A stretch of 64,000 nucleotides of DNA from Muribaculaceae bacterium (GTDB taxonomy: Bacteria > Bacteroidota > Bacteroidia > Bacteroidales > Muribaculaceae): NCBI GenBank assembly GCA_017548365.1, contig JAFZAC010000006.1, positions 1-64,000 of the forward strand. Reading direction: 5' to 3'. Of this stretch, positions 33,568-42,424 are shown one piece after another; position 1 is the first letter of the stretch, and every line of letters begins with the position of its first letter. A model generated the notes under the pieces. The model was not told where the DNA came from, did not search any database, and saw only the letters and a list, made by a program, of their open reading frames with translations. Position numbers and translations under genes: made by a program.

Positions 33568-35454
33568 ATGAAGAAAATTACCTTAATGTTGTTAGTGGCA
33601 TTGATTCTGCCATTGACCATGAACGCTGAAACAAAAACCTATGTTCAGCTTAACAAAAAGGCGGACAAAGCTGTGGTTAGCACACCTACCGCTGTTAAAG
33701 CAACCAAGACCGTTAAGTTTGTTGGTGCATCTAAGGCCGACATTCCCGAGGGTTATGCAAGCGTAACTTTGACTGCTGGCGACGTTTGGCAGGATGGCAC
33801 TGGCTACCAGATGCTCCTTGATGAGGACGCTACCGCTTATGGCAGCATCATTCCTGAGCAAGGCGGTTTGACCACCAGTGGCGATGCTTCAGCTGAAGTT
33901 TATGCCGAGTTTGAGTACAAGATTCCTGAGAACGCCGATGGCGCTCTGAGCACTACCAACATCGTATTGGATGCTAGTGTAACAATCTTGATTCCTGCCG
34001 GCACTTATGACTGGTGTATCACCAACCCAACTCCAGGCGACCGTCTGTGGATTGCTTCTAGCAATGGTTCAATTGGTGGCCGTGCCGACGACTTCGAGTT
34101 CGTTTCTGGTGTAGGCTACGAGTTCGTAGTATCTCTTGGTGGCTCAAACGACCAGGTTGACCTGGTTGTTGATGACCCAACAGCTCCTGCTATTCCTACC
34201 GATGTAACTGTTGACGCTGAGTCAGTAGATGGCACCAGTGCAAAAGTTGCTTGGGTTCCCGGCGAGAACAACAACACTTGGAACCTCCGTTGGCGTCCTT
34301 GGACTGATCCCGCTTTGCAGAACCGCTTCTGGGATCTCCCATACGATGGCTATGAGGATCAGATCGAAGGCTGGATGATTTATGACGCTGATGGCGACGG
34401 CAACGGCTGGCAGCTCTACTTCACCGATGATGACCAGACCGACCTTTGCTTCTCTTCTGCAAGCTATGATGGCGGCGCTCTAAGCCCCGACAACTGGCTG
34501 TTCACTCCCGAGGTACCCCTGGGTGGCACTCTGAAGTTCGACGTTTGGAACTACTCTTCTAGCTATCTCGACAAGATTATGGTTTACGTATGCGACAACC
34601 CCGAATGGGAGAGCGTAGACGAGTTCGTAGCTATTTCTGACTTCATCGAGCCAGGCACCAATCCCGAATCTATCGAGCTCGACCTGAGCGACTATGAGGG
34701 CATGGGCGTTATCGCCTTCCGTCACTATGACTGCACCGACAAGTGGAGACTCTTCATTGACAACATCGCAGTTGAGATTCCTGGCGCTCAAGAGCCAGCT
34801 GAGTGGACACTCTGCGAGAACGTTGAGAGTCCTTACACTATCGAGGGTCTTATGCCAGAGACTAAGTATGAGACTCAAGTACAGGGTGTTGGCGCCGATG
34901 GCCGCATGAGCGACTGGACAAAGAGCGTAGAATTCACTCCAGTAGCTGTTAACGAGACTGGCATGGACGAGTTCTATGTAGTTGGTACATTCAACGACTG
35001 GAACCAGACTGAGGAAGGTGGCCGCATCGCACTCGTTGAGGGCGACGAAGGCGTTTACACCGGTGAAGTTGAGCTCGAGGCTAATGCTGAGTTCAAGGTT
35101 ATCACTCCAGCTGAGACTGAGGGTGAGTGGATCTGGTTCGGTGGTGTTGACGAGAATGGCGTTGGCTACTTCCTGATCAACGAAGGTCTGCTTGACAACC
35201 CAATTAGCCTTTGCGACGGTGCTAACTTCCGCATCGAAGAGGGTGGCAAGTACACTATCAGCGTACAAGAGCCTGCTAGAGGTCTCAACGAGCCTCTCGT
35301 AATGATTATAACCAAGAACATGACTGGCATCAGCACTGTAGGTACCGACAAGACCGACAACGCTTACTACAACCTGCTCGGTGTTAAGTTCAACAGCATG
35401 CCAACTACTCCTGGCATCTACATCCACAACGGCAAGAAGGTTATCATCAAATAA
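33568..35454 (+). CDS. modular T9SS adhesin-like protein C
   Basis: This 628-residue paralog of the genes at 24082 and 27633 is on the opposite strand. It has a signal peptide (MKKITLMLLVALILPLTMNA) and a distinct N-terminal region (to about 205) with GDVWQDGTGYQMLLDEDATA and PAGTYDWCITNP. Then come an FN3-like strand set (VTVDAESVDGTSAKVAWVPG), one cleaved-adhesin-like block (IEGWMIYDADGDGNGWQLYF...SPDNWLFTPEVPLGG), another FN3 (SPYTIEGLMPETKYETQVQG), a SusE/SusF-like domain and a T9SS CTD (YYNLLGVKFNSMPTTPGIYI...KKVIIK). The last 160 residues are almost the same as in B, so recent exchange between paralogs is likely. It is surface-exported by inference and ends at a strong terminator. Confidence 0.85.
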   Translation: MKKITLMLLVALILPLTMNAETKTYVQLNKKADKAVVSTPTAVKATKTVKFVGASKADIPEGYASVTLTAGDVWQDGTGYQMLLDEDATAYGSIIPEQGGLTTSGDASAEVYAEFEYKIPENADGALSTTNIVLDASVTILIPAGTYDWCITNPTPGDRLWIASSNGSIGGRADDFEFVSGVGYEFVVSLGGSNDQVDLVVDDPTAPAIPTDVTVDAESVDGTSAKVAWVPGENNNTWNLRWRPWTDPALQNRFWDLPYDGYEDQIEGWMIYDADGDGNGWQLYFTDDDQTDLCFSSASYDGGALSPDNWLFTPEVPLGGTLKFDVWNYSSSYLDKIMVYVCDNPEWESVDEFVAISDFIEPGTNPESIELDLSDYEGMGVIAFRHYDCTDKWRLFIDNIAVEIPGAQEPAEWTLCENVESPYTIEGLMPETKYETQVQGVGADGRMSDWTKSVEFTPVAVNETGMDEFYVVGTFNDWNQTEEGGRIALVEGDEGVYTGEVELEANAEFKVITPAETEGEWIWFGGVDENGVGYFLINEGLLDNPISLCDGANFRIEEGGKYTISVQEPARGLNEPLVMIITKNMTGISTVGTDKTDNAYYNLLGVKFNSMPTTPGIYIHNGKKVIIK

Positions 35455-35478
35455 ATAACCCTCAATCGTTAAACATCT

Positions 35479-35515
35479 AAAAGATGCGTCCCACTGCGGG
35501 GCGCATCTTTTTTTT
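35479..35515 (+). terminator. terminator of adhesin-like gene C
   Basis: AAAAGATGCG-TCCC-ACTGC-GGGG-CGCATCTTTTTTTT folds into a long GC-containing stem with a T-run, 25 nt after the stop. Confidence 0.9.
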
Positions 35516-35623
35516 CGGGGATCGGGGATCTGATTCGGGGATCGTGGATCGTGGATCGTGATCGGGAATCGGATTCGGTTTTCGGGGATCGTGATCGGGG
35601 ATCGTGATCGGGAATCGGAACTA
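35514..35623. repeat. GGGGATCGTGATC-type simple repeats
   Basis: Variants of GGGGATCG, GTGGATCG and GGGAATCGG are repeated about a dozen times right after a terminator. Most units contain GATC. A related tract in reverse orientation lies at 31929-31980, on the other side of aroA and gene C. Confidence 0.85.
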
Positions 35624-35843
35624 AACTCTTATTTTAGTTTAACGTTTAAGGTTTAGCGTTTAACGAAGTTGTTTCGGGAATCTAACTACACTCTTCTCTC
35701 TACCCACTTCCCTCTACCCACTTCCCTCTACCCACTATACTCTACACCTCAAATCTCTACCCATTTCAAGCCTCTTTTTGAGTAATTTTGCACAAAAAAG
35801 TCACAAAATTGCGCAACATTTTTGCCATTAAATAAAAAATGTA
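35624..35843. other. spacer with a short tandem repeat, no gene seen
   Basis: The stretch contains CTCTACCCACTTCC-type units repeated three times (about 35697-35740) and words of the kind TTTAACGTTTAAGG. I see no coding region. It separates the gene C terminator from the promoter at 35844. Confidence 0.6.
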
Positions 35844-35851
35844 TACCTTTG
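35844..35851 (+). promoter_or_regulatory. promoter -7 element of the SurA/PpiD-like gene
   Basis: TACCTTTG fits TAnnTTTG, 57 nt before the ATG at 35909. Confidence 0.6.
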
Positions 35852-35908
35852 CGTGCTAATTTTGTGAAGTATCTATTTTTGCAAATAAAAACATAAAAAA
35901 TATTTATA

Positions 35909-38008
35909 ATGGCAGCATTAGAAAAAATTAGAAAAAGAGCCGCAATTCTTACCATTGTCATAGGCGCAGGTCTATTGGCATTTATCCTTGAAGAGGCGGT
36001 ACGTGCGTCGGGAGCCTTCACTTCCGACACGCTCGCAGCAAAAGTTGGCAGCGAGAAGATTGAGATGCAAGAGTTCCAGAACAAGTCACAAGAAATGCAA
36101 AAGCAACAGGATCCCGACAGCAAGACCGATCCTGCAGTGACCCAGCAACAGATTCTGCAAGGCATGATACAGGAGAAGCTGGTTTCACAGGAATGTGAAG
36201 AGTCGAATATTGTTGTGACTGGCACGGAGGTTGCTGATTTGATGACTAAGAATCCTCCTCAATCAATCATTCAATTGTGCCAACAAAATGGCGTTGACCC
36301 ACAGACATTGCTCAACACCCTTAAGAACCCAGGCAACATCAACCCCAACGATCCCGGTTTCCAGCAGGTAAAAGCCTTGTATGAGAGTGAAGCTCAGAAC
36401 ATGGAGCTCCAGCTCAAGCAGGCAAAGCTTGCCACACTGCTGATGGGCTGCTTGCAAGCCAACGACGTAGACATCACTCTCACCAAAGAGGAGAGCGACG
36501 TTTATGACATCACCTATGCCAAGGTTGACTACACCACCGTTGACGACAAGCTCGTAAAGGTTACCGATGCCGAGTTAAGGGAGGCATACAACAAATATAA
36601 AGAGGTGTTCAAACTTGATGAAGAGACCCGTCGTGTTCACTACATCAAGGTTGACATCGATCCATCAAGCAAAGATAAAGAGAATGCCACTAAAAAAGTT
36701 GACGCAATCCTTGCCGCTCTTCAGAATGGTAACGGCATCGAGGGCATTCGCAACAACAGCGACATCGTTCTTGACTCGCTCACAACCACTATGAACGACA
36801 AGAGCTTGTTTGCATCTAATGGCAAATCGGTTCCCAAGGACGATATTCTCAAGCAGCTTATCGAGGGCGGTAAAAACACTTGCAGCAAGAAAGAGCCCAC
36901 AGGCCGTGACCGTGACACCTATATATATAAGGTGACCAGCACATTTGAGAGCATCGACTCGATTGGTCTCGACATGGTACTCGTAAAAGGCGACAAGCAA
37001 CGTCAGGATTCAATTATGGATCTGCTTGCGAAAGGTATGGCAATCGACTCAGTTGCCTCTATCAACGACGTCCAAGTACAGAAGAGCAATCCACAGCAAT
37101 TGGCACGTGCATTCCAGCTCCCCGACTCACTTCGCACCAAGATTAACAACAATGCCGACGGCAAGTTCTTTGTGTTCCAATCCAGCAATGAGAGTGCTGT
37201 GCTTGCCAAGGTTGCACAATCTAAGTCAAAGACCACATTCTACAACATCGCTCGCGCTAAGTTCACCGACTACCCAAGCGAGGCTACTCTCGACGGTCTG
37301 CGTGCTAAGTTGCAGAAGTACATCAACACCAACAAGGACATCGCAGCCTTTGAGAAAAACGCCAAGAAAGAGGGCTTTGAGATTTCGGAACAACTTATCG
37401 ATCCAAGCACCACTCAACTTGGAGCTCAGCAGAGTCAATTTGGCATGATGCCAGGTATCAAAGAGAGCCGCCGAGCAGTGAAATGGGCCTATGAGAACAA
37501 GCCAGGCAGCATTTCTCAAATCTTTGACAGCGACACCGAGCTTCTCGTAGTTGCAGTAGACGCTGCCTACAAAGATTACATGCCATTTGATGACCCAACT
37601 GTTAAGAAGCAGCTCACCGATCTCGTTATGAACGAGAAGAAGGGCGAGTACCTGATGAAACAGTACAAGGGCAAGGCCACTAACCTCGAGGGTTATGCCA
37701 AGCTGATGAAGGTTGAGAAGATTGACAGCGCACAAGTATCGATGGGCGCTCCACAGCAGATGCTCGAGGGCAAGGTTGCCGGTCTTATTGCCGGTCTCGG
37801 CGCCAAGGGTAAAGGCAAACTTCAGATTATTGCCGGCCGCCGTGCATTCTATGTTGTTCAAGTTAACAACATCACTCCAGCCCGTGAGCTTCCCAAGGAT
37901 CAACTGGCAACTCAATATCGCCAGCAGCACTTCCCAGTTCAGCAGATGTTCCAATCAATTCTGCAGGGTAGCCGCAAGATTAAGAACAACTTGATCAAGT
38001 TCAGCTAA
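35909..38008 (+). CDS. SurA/PpiD-like periplasmic foldase
   Basis: This 699-residue protein starts with a short cytoplasmic MAALEKIRKRAAI and one membrane helix (LTIVIGAGLLAFILEEAV). A SurA_N-type domain follows (AAKVGSEKIEMQEFQNKSQE, then IQEKLVSQECEESNIVVTGTEV). The rest is a long helical and mixed region with rotamase-like segments. Topology and length match PpiD-type anchored chaperones, which help outer-membrane and secreted proteins to fold. The parvulin active-site signature is not evident by eye, so catalytic peptidyl-prolyl isomerase activity is uncertain and a pure holdase is possible. It is monocistronic between a promoter and a terminator. The many secreted proteins nearby are plausible clients. 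Confidence 0.8.
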   Translation: MAALEKIRKRAAILTIVIGAGLLAFILEEAVRASGAFTSDTLAAKVGSEKIEMQEFQNKSQEMQKQQDPDSKTDPAVTQQQILQGMIQEKLVSQECEESNIVVTGTEVADLMTKNPPQSIIQLCQQNGVDPQTLLNTLKNPGNINPNDPGFQQVKALYESEAQNMELQLKQAKLATLLMGCLQANDVDITLTKEESDVYDITYAKVDYTTVDDKLVKVTDAELREAYNKYKEVFKLDEETRRVHYIKVDIDPSSKDKENATKKVDAILAALQNGNGIEGIRNNSDIVLDSLTTTMNDKSLFASNGKSVPKDDILKQLIEGGKNTCSKKEPTGRDRDTYIYKVTSTFESIDSIGLDMVLVKGDKQRQDSIMDLLAKGMAIDSVASINDVQVQKSNPQQLARAFQLPDSLRTKINNNADGKFFVFQSSNESAVLAKVAQSKSKTTFYNIARAKFTDYPSEATLDGLRAKLQKYINTNKDIAAFEKNAKKEGFEISEQLIDPSTTQLGAQQSQFGMMPGIKESRRAVKWAYENKPGSISQIFDSDTELLVVAVDAAYKDYMPFDDPTVKKQLTDLVMNEKKGEYLMKQYKGKATNLEGYAKLMKVEKIDSAQVSMGAPQQMLEGKVAGLIAGLGAKGKGKLQIIAGRRAFYVVQVNNITPARELPKDQLATQYRQQHFPVQQMFQSILQGSRKIKNNLIKFS

Positions 38009-38030
38009 AAGCTGCTTGATACAAGTATAA

Positions 38031-38066
38031 AAAAGGTGTTGAGTCACAAGCTCGACACCTTTTTTT
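38031..38066 (+). terminator. terminator of the SurA/PpiD-like gene
   Basis: AAAAGGTGTTGAG pairs with CTCGACACCTTTT around a 7-nt loop, ending in seven T. Confidence 0.9.
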
Positions 38067-38099
38067 GTCAAAATGGTTGTAGGAAATCAAAATTATGAG

Positions 38100-38107
38100 T
38101 AACTTTG
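38100..38107 (+). promoter_or_regulatory. sufE promoter -7 element
   Basis: TAACTTTG fits TAnnTTTG and ends 27 nt before the ATG at 38135. Confidence 0.6.
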
Positions 38108-38134
38108 ACCGATTTATACACATAATTATATAAA

Positions 38135-38557
38135 ATGACTGAAATCGACCAAATTCAAGACGAGATAATCGAGGAGTTCAGCGACATGGACGACTGGATG
38201 GATCGTTATGCATATATCATTGAGCTTGGCAACGGTCTCGACGCTCTCGATGAGAGCCAGAAGACGCCCGACAACCTCATTGACGGATGCCAAAGCCGAT
38301 TGTGGCTCGACGCACAATATGCCGACGGTGTGGTGACCTACCGCGCCGACAGCGACGCAATTATCGTCAAGGGCATCGTGGCAATGCTCATCAGGGTGCT
38401 CTCGGGGCAGAAGCCGCAGGATATCGTCGATGCCGACCTCTACTTCATCGACCGCATTGGCCTGCGCGACCACCTCTCCCCCACCCGCAGCAACGGCCTG
38501 CTATCGATGCTTAAGAATATGAAGGCATATGCTATGGCATTCACAATGAAAAAATAA
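38135..38557 (+). CDS. sufE: SufE-family sulfur acceptor
   Basis: This 140-residue protein accepts sulfane sulfur from a SufS-type cysteine desulfurase for Fe-S cluster assembly. The acceptor is Cys52 in the conserved DGCQSRLWLDA segment, at the place of Cys51 in E. coli SufE. Other family landmarks are YAYIIELGNGL near residue 26, RADSDAIIVKGIVAMLIRVL and LSPTRSNGLLSMLKNMKAYA. The length is that of the family. No other suf gene is in the window. The first POT transporter gene follows after 82 nt without a clear terminator between them, so read-through is possible. Confidence 0.93.
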   Translation: MTEIDQIQDEIIEEFSDMDDWMDRYAYIIELGNGLDALDESQKTPDNLIDGCQSRLWLDAQYADGVVTYRADSDAIIVKGIVAMLIRVLSGQKPQDIVDADLYFIDRIGLRDHLSPTRSNGLLSMLKNMKAYAMAFTMKK

Positions 38558-38639
38558 CGAGTCGAACAGCAGTAGATTATATGTTCACTATTAAGTATAA
38601 AGCAATATAAATTTTTAACCATTAATAAATAAACTGATT

Positions 38640-40304
38640 ATGTTACAAGATTTATGGAACAACAACCGCATGGTGTTCATGCTAATTGCGGTATCAATTG
38701 TGGTTCTGCCTTTCCTCATTTACTATTTAGTTGAGGCAAAGAAAAAACACCCCAAGGGCCTTATCTCAGCAGCCTTATCTAACATGGGCGAACGATTTGG
38801 CTACTACATCATGAATGCAGTGCTCCTGCTATTCTTGTGTTCAAAGTTTGGCATCAGCGATGATGATGCCGGCTGGATCTATGCCGTGTTCTATTTTCTC
38901 ATTTACGTTCTTAGCCTTCCTGGTGGTATTATTGCCGACAGGTCACAAAACTACAAAGGCACGATTATTGCAGGCCTTATAGTTATGGCTGCAGGCTATT
39001 TAATGCTGTCGATACCTGTGTTTGGTGGCAATCCAGGAAATGTGCCAACGTGGATTCTCGTGTTCACTTGTTTTGCTCTCCTTGTAATCGCAGCAGGTAA
39101 TGGTTTGTTCAAGGGAAACCTTCAAGCCATAGTGGGCCAGTTGTATGACAACTATGAGGCCGAAGCAGCTAAGAAGGGACCCGAGGAACTTGCTATAGCC
39201 AAGTCGCGTCGTGACAGTGGTTTCCAGATTTTTTACGTATTCATTAACATTGGTGGCGTGATTGCACCTTTCGTTGCACCATTGCTGCGCAGTGCTATAC
39301 TTAAACTGGACGGATTCATCTATAATTCCGATCTTCCTCGCCTGTGTCATGGCTTCATCGAGGGCACACTTAAAGGCAATGACATGCAGAATCTCACCAC
39401 TCTAGCCCAAAATTCAATCATTGATGGAGGTCAGGTGGGTGATATGGCAACCTTCTGCAACAATTATCTTGAAACATTCAACACCGGTGTGCACTACTCG
39501 TTTATAGCATCGGCCTTAGCCATGTTAATTTCATTAGTTATCTTCTTAGTTACTCGTAAAATGCTTCCTAACCCCATCAAGAAAGTTAAAGAAGCTGCAA
39601 CAGTTAGCAAGGAACAAGTTTCTGCCGATGCTAAGGAGATTAAACAACGCATGTATGCTCTGTATGCAGTACTTGGCGTGGCTGTATTCTTCTGGTTCTC
39701 GTTCCACCAAAATGGCCAGTCGCTATCAGTGTTTGCCCGTGATTTCTGTAATACCAGCTCAATTGCTCCTGAAATATGGCAATGCATCAATCCATTCTTT
39801 GTGATTGTGCTCACACCCATCATTATGATCGTATTTGCTGCTCTGGTGCGAAAGGGTAAAGAAATCTCCACACCTCGCAAGATTGCATTTGGTATGTTTT
39901 TGGCTGGTAGCGCATATCTATTCCTCATTGCTATCGCAGCCAACAATGGTTATCCCTCGGGTGAGGAATTCAAGGGTTTGACCGAAGCCATGAAGGAATC
40001 GGTTAAAGCTGGCCCATGGGTGCTGATTGTCACCTATTTCTTGCTTACAGTTGCCGAATTGTTCATTTCTCCCCTTGGCCTGTCGTTCGTATCTAAGATA
40101 GCGCCTACCCATCTTCAAGGCATCTGCCAAGGCTTGTGGCTCACAGCTACAGCTGTAGGCAATCTGTTCATTGCCTTAGGTGTGAAAATGCTTAACAACT
40201 TCCCATATCAGTGGCAATGCTGGGCTGTATTTGCCGGGTTCTGCCTCATCTCGATGTGTGTAATGCTTGGCATGATGAAATGGCTCGAGCGAGTCACTAA
40301 ATAA
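38640..40304 (+). CDS. POT-family proton-dependent oligopeptide transporter (1)
   Basis: This 554-residue inner-membrane transporter has 12 or more predicted membrane helices. It carries the POT signature GERFGYYIMNAVLLLFLCSK (ExxERxxYY type, here GERFGYY), GLFKGNLQAIVGQLYD, FQIFYVFINIGGVIAPFVAP and WFSFHQNGQSLSVFARDF. It should import di- or tripeptides with protons. A loop of about 60 residues between helices 6 and 7 is larger than in copy 2 (TLAQNSIIDGGQVGDMATFC). It lies downstream of sufE and ends at a strong terminator; a second POT gene follows. Confidence 0.93.
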   Translation: MLQDLWNNNRMVFMLIAVSIVVLPFLIYYLVEAKKKHPKGLISAALSNMGERFGYYIMNAVLLLFLCSKFGISDDDAGWIYAVFYFLIYVLSLPGGIIADRSQNYKGTIIAGLIVMAAGYLMLSIPVFGGNPGNVPTWILVFTCFALLVIAAGNGLFKGNLQAIVGQLYDNYEAEAAKKGPEELAIAKSRRDSGFQIFYVFINIGGVIAPFVAPLLRSAILKLDGFIYNSDLPRLCHGFIEGTLKGNDMQNLTTLAQNSIIDGGQVGDMATFCNNYLETFNTGVHYSFIASALAMLISLVIFLVTRKMLPNPIKKVKEAATVSKEQVSADAKEIKQRMYALYAVLGVAVFFWFSFHQNGQSLSVFARDFCNTSSIAPEIWQCINPFFVIVLTPIIMIVFAALVRKGKEISTPRKIAFGMFLAGSAYLFLIAIAANNGYPSGEEFKGLTEAMKESVKAGPWVLIVTYFLLTVAELFISPLGLSFVSKIAPTHLQGICQGLWLTATAVGNLFIALGVKMLNNFPYQWQCWAVFAGFCLISMCVMLGMMKWLERVTK

Positions 40305-40327
40305 CAAATTTACCAATAAACAAATAT

Positions 40328-40362
40328 AAAGCCGGAGGCTTCTTGTAATCCCTCCGGCTTTT
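40328..40362 (+). terminator. terminator between the two POT genes
   Basis: AAAGCCGGAGG pairs with CCTCCGGCTTT around a 12-nt loop, followed by TT. The second POT gene starts 20 nt later, so the hairpin may work as an attenuator. Confidence 0.85.
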
Positions 40363-40381
40363 CTATAATACCAATAAACTT

Positions 40382-41911
40382 ATGTTTAAAAATCAACCTA
40401 AAGGCTTATATGCCCTTGCGCTTGCCAATACAGGTGAACGCTTTGGCTACTATACGATGATAGCCGTATTTGCGCTCTTCTTGCGTGAGAATTTCGGCTT
40501 GGAGCCAGGTACAGCGGGGCTCATATACAGCAGCTTCTTGATGCTGGTGTACTTCCTGCCGGTGATTGGCGGTATTCTTGCCGACATCTTTGGCTACGGC
40601 AAGATGGTGACAACTGGTATCTTAATCATGTTCTTTGGCTATGTTGCCCTTTCTGTACCACTTGGTGGTGACACTGTGGCACTTGTGGCTATGATGGGCG
40701 CATTGCTGCTGGTTAGCTTGGGAACGGGACTTTTCAAAGGTAACCTCCAGGTAATGGTAGGTAACCTCTACGATGACCCGAAGTACAGCGACCGACGCGA
40801 TGCGGCGTTCAGCATCTTCTATATGGCAATCAACATTGGCGCCATGTTTGCACCCACCGCTGCTGTGAAAATTATGGAATATGCTCAAAAGAATCTTGGC
40901 GTTAGCGTTGCCGACAGCTACCACTTCGCATTTGGCGTAGCTTGCGTTTCGCTCATTGTCTCTATTCTCATATACTATATTTTCCGCAACACTTTCAAGC
41001 ACGTTGAGAAAAGTGCCATCTCAAGTAAGAAAGAGAATAAGGAAGCCGCCGCTGCAGCCGAACTGCCTCCAGGTGAAACATCTAAGCGTATAGTGGCACT
41101 CATCCTTGTGTTCATCGTGGTAATCTTCTTCTGGATGGCATTCCACCAGAACGGATTGACACTCACATTCTTTGCCAACGAGTTCACAGCAAAGAGTTCC
41201 AGTGGCTTGCAGGCCATGTCATTCGACGTGTGGAATCTGGTGCTTTGCATCTTTATAGTATATGCAATTTTTGCCATTTTTGACTCCACCAACAGCAAGC
41301 GCACCCGCGGAATTGCCGGCGGCGTGATAGCGGCATGCTTAGGAATTCTTATTTATCGTTATTTCAACCTTCCTGAGTCGGTTGATGTAGCTGCTCCCAT
41401 CTTCCAGCAGTTCAATCCTTGCTTTGTTGTTGCTTTAACACCTGTGTCGTTAGCACTCTTTGGGTGGCTTGCCAAGAAAGGCAAAGAACCCAGCGCACCA
41501 CGCAAGATTGCTCTGGGTATGCTTGTGGCAGCATCGGCATTCCTCATTATGATTATTGGTTCAATGGGTCTTCCAAGCCCCAACGAACAAAAGGCACTTG
41601 GCGACGCAGCTACACTAGTTTCGCCCAATTGGCTTATCTCTACCTATCTAGTGCTTACCTTCGGTGAGTTGCTGCTCAGCCCAATGGGAATCTCGTTTGT
41701 CACCAAAGTTGCTCCTCCCAAGTACAAAGGCTTGATGATGGGCGGCTGGTTTGCCAGCACTGCTCTTGGCAACTTCCTCGTGAGTGTAGGCGGTTACCTG
41801 TGGGGAGGACTCCCATTATGGGTGGTTTGGAGCGTATTCATTGGCGTGTGCGTTGTTTCAGCACTCTTCATGTTCATCATGATGAAACGCCTCGAGAAAG
41901 TCGCAAAGTAA
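40382..41911 (+). CDS. POT-family proton-dependent oligopeptide transporter (2)
   Basis: This 509-residue paralog of the preceding gene shows GERFGYYTMIAVFALFLREN, FGYGKMVTTGILIMFFGYVA, GLFKGNLQVMVGNLYDDPKY, FSIFYMAINIGAMFAPTAA and FFWMAFHQNGLTLTFFANEF. It should also be a proton-coupled peptide importer of the inner membrane. No promoter is visible in the 20 nt between the upstream terminator and its ATG, so expression probably depends on read-through or on a promoter inside the first POT gene. A terminator follows. Confidence 0.93.
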   Translation: MFKNQPKGLYALALANTGERFGYYTMIAVFALFLRENFGLEPGTAGLIYSSFLMLVYFLPVIGGILADIFGYGKMVTTGILIMFFGYVALSVPLGGDTVALVAMMGALLLVSLGTGLFKGNLQVMVGNLYDDPKYSDRRDAAFSIFYMAINIGAMFAPTAAVKIMEYAQKNLGVSVADSYHFAFGVACVSLIVSILIYYIFRNTFKHVEKSAISSKKENKEAAAAAELPPGETSKRIVALILVFIVVIFFWMAFHQNGLTLTFFANEFTAKSSSGLQAMSFDVWNLVLCIFIVYAIFAIFDSTNSKRTRGIAGGVIAACLGILIYRYFNLPESVDVAAPIFQQFNPCFVVALTPVSLALFGWLAKKGKEPSAPRKIALGMLVAASAFLIMIIGSMGLPSPNEQKALGDAATLVSPNWLISTYLVLTFGELLLSPMGISFVTKVAPPKYKGLMMGGWFASTALGNFLVSVGGYLWGGLPLWVVWSVFIGVCVVSALFMFIMMKRLEKVAK

Positions 41912-41934
41912 TTATTCCTTTCCCTAATACAACA

Positions 41935-41972
41935 AAATCAGGCTGGTGCCGCATGCATCTGCCTGATTTTTT
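41935..41972 (+). terminator. terminator after the second POT gene
   Basis: AAAATCAGGC pairs with GCCTGATTTT and is followed by TT, 23 nt after the stop. Confidence 0.85.
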
Positions 41973-42026
41973 ACGTTGAGCCTGACTTAACCCTAATCTA
42001 AATAACTGAGATTAAGATTTAACTTC

Positions 42027-42407
42027 TCATTTATCTATTTTCTCTATTGTGTAGATGATATCCCAATATTTAGTTGACTTGCCTTTGTAGATGTGCTCGT
42101 CATCGTAGGTGTAAACTATATCCCAATATTTAGTGGAGTCTCCCTTGTAGATGTACTTGTCGTCGTAGGTGTAGATTATGTCCCAATACTTGGTGGAATT
42201 ACCCTTATAGATGTGCTTGTCGTCGTAGGTATAGACAATATCCCAGTATTTGGTCGACTTTCCTTGATAGATATATTTCTCGTCAAAGGTATAGACGATG
42301 TCCCAGTACTTTGTTGATTTTCCCTCAAAAATGTGGCGAACAGGATTCTTTGCCATAAGAGGCAACGAAGCCATTATGAGAGTAATTATTAAAAATAATC
42401 GTTTCAT
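42027..42407 (-). CDS. secreted protein of five 20-residue repeats
   Basis: This 126-residue protein has a signal peptide (MKRLFLIITLIMASLPLMA). After KNPVRH it is built almost only from five tandem 20-residue repeats of the form IYKGKSTKYWDIVYTYDDKH, the last ending in TIEKIDK. Each repeat is 60 bp. KSTKYWDI(V/I)YT is the fixed core, while the (Y/F)D(E/D)(K/E) and IY(K/Q)G positions vary. The alternating hydrophobic pattern suggests two short beta-strands per repeat, perhaps a small beta-solenoid or stacked hairpins with an aromatic ladder (KYW). I do not recognise the family. It lies 18 nt before the end of the two-component system in the same direction and may be its terminal gene or target. 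Confidence 0.75.
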   Translation of the reverse strand: MKRLFLIITLIMASLPLMAKNPVRHIFEGKSTKYWDIVYTFDEKYIYQGKSTKYWDIVYTYDDKHIYKGNSTKYWDIIYTYDDKYIYKGDSTKYWDIVYTYDDEHIYKGKSTKYWDIIYTIEKIDK

Positions 42408-42424
42408 AATTGTAACTTTTGAAT

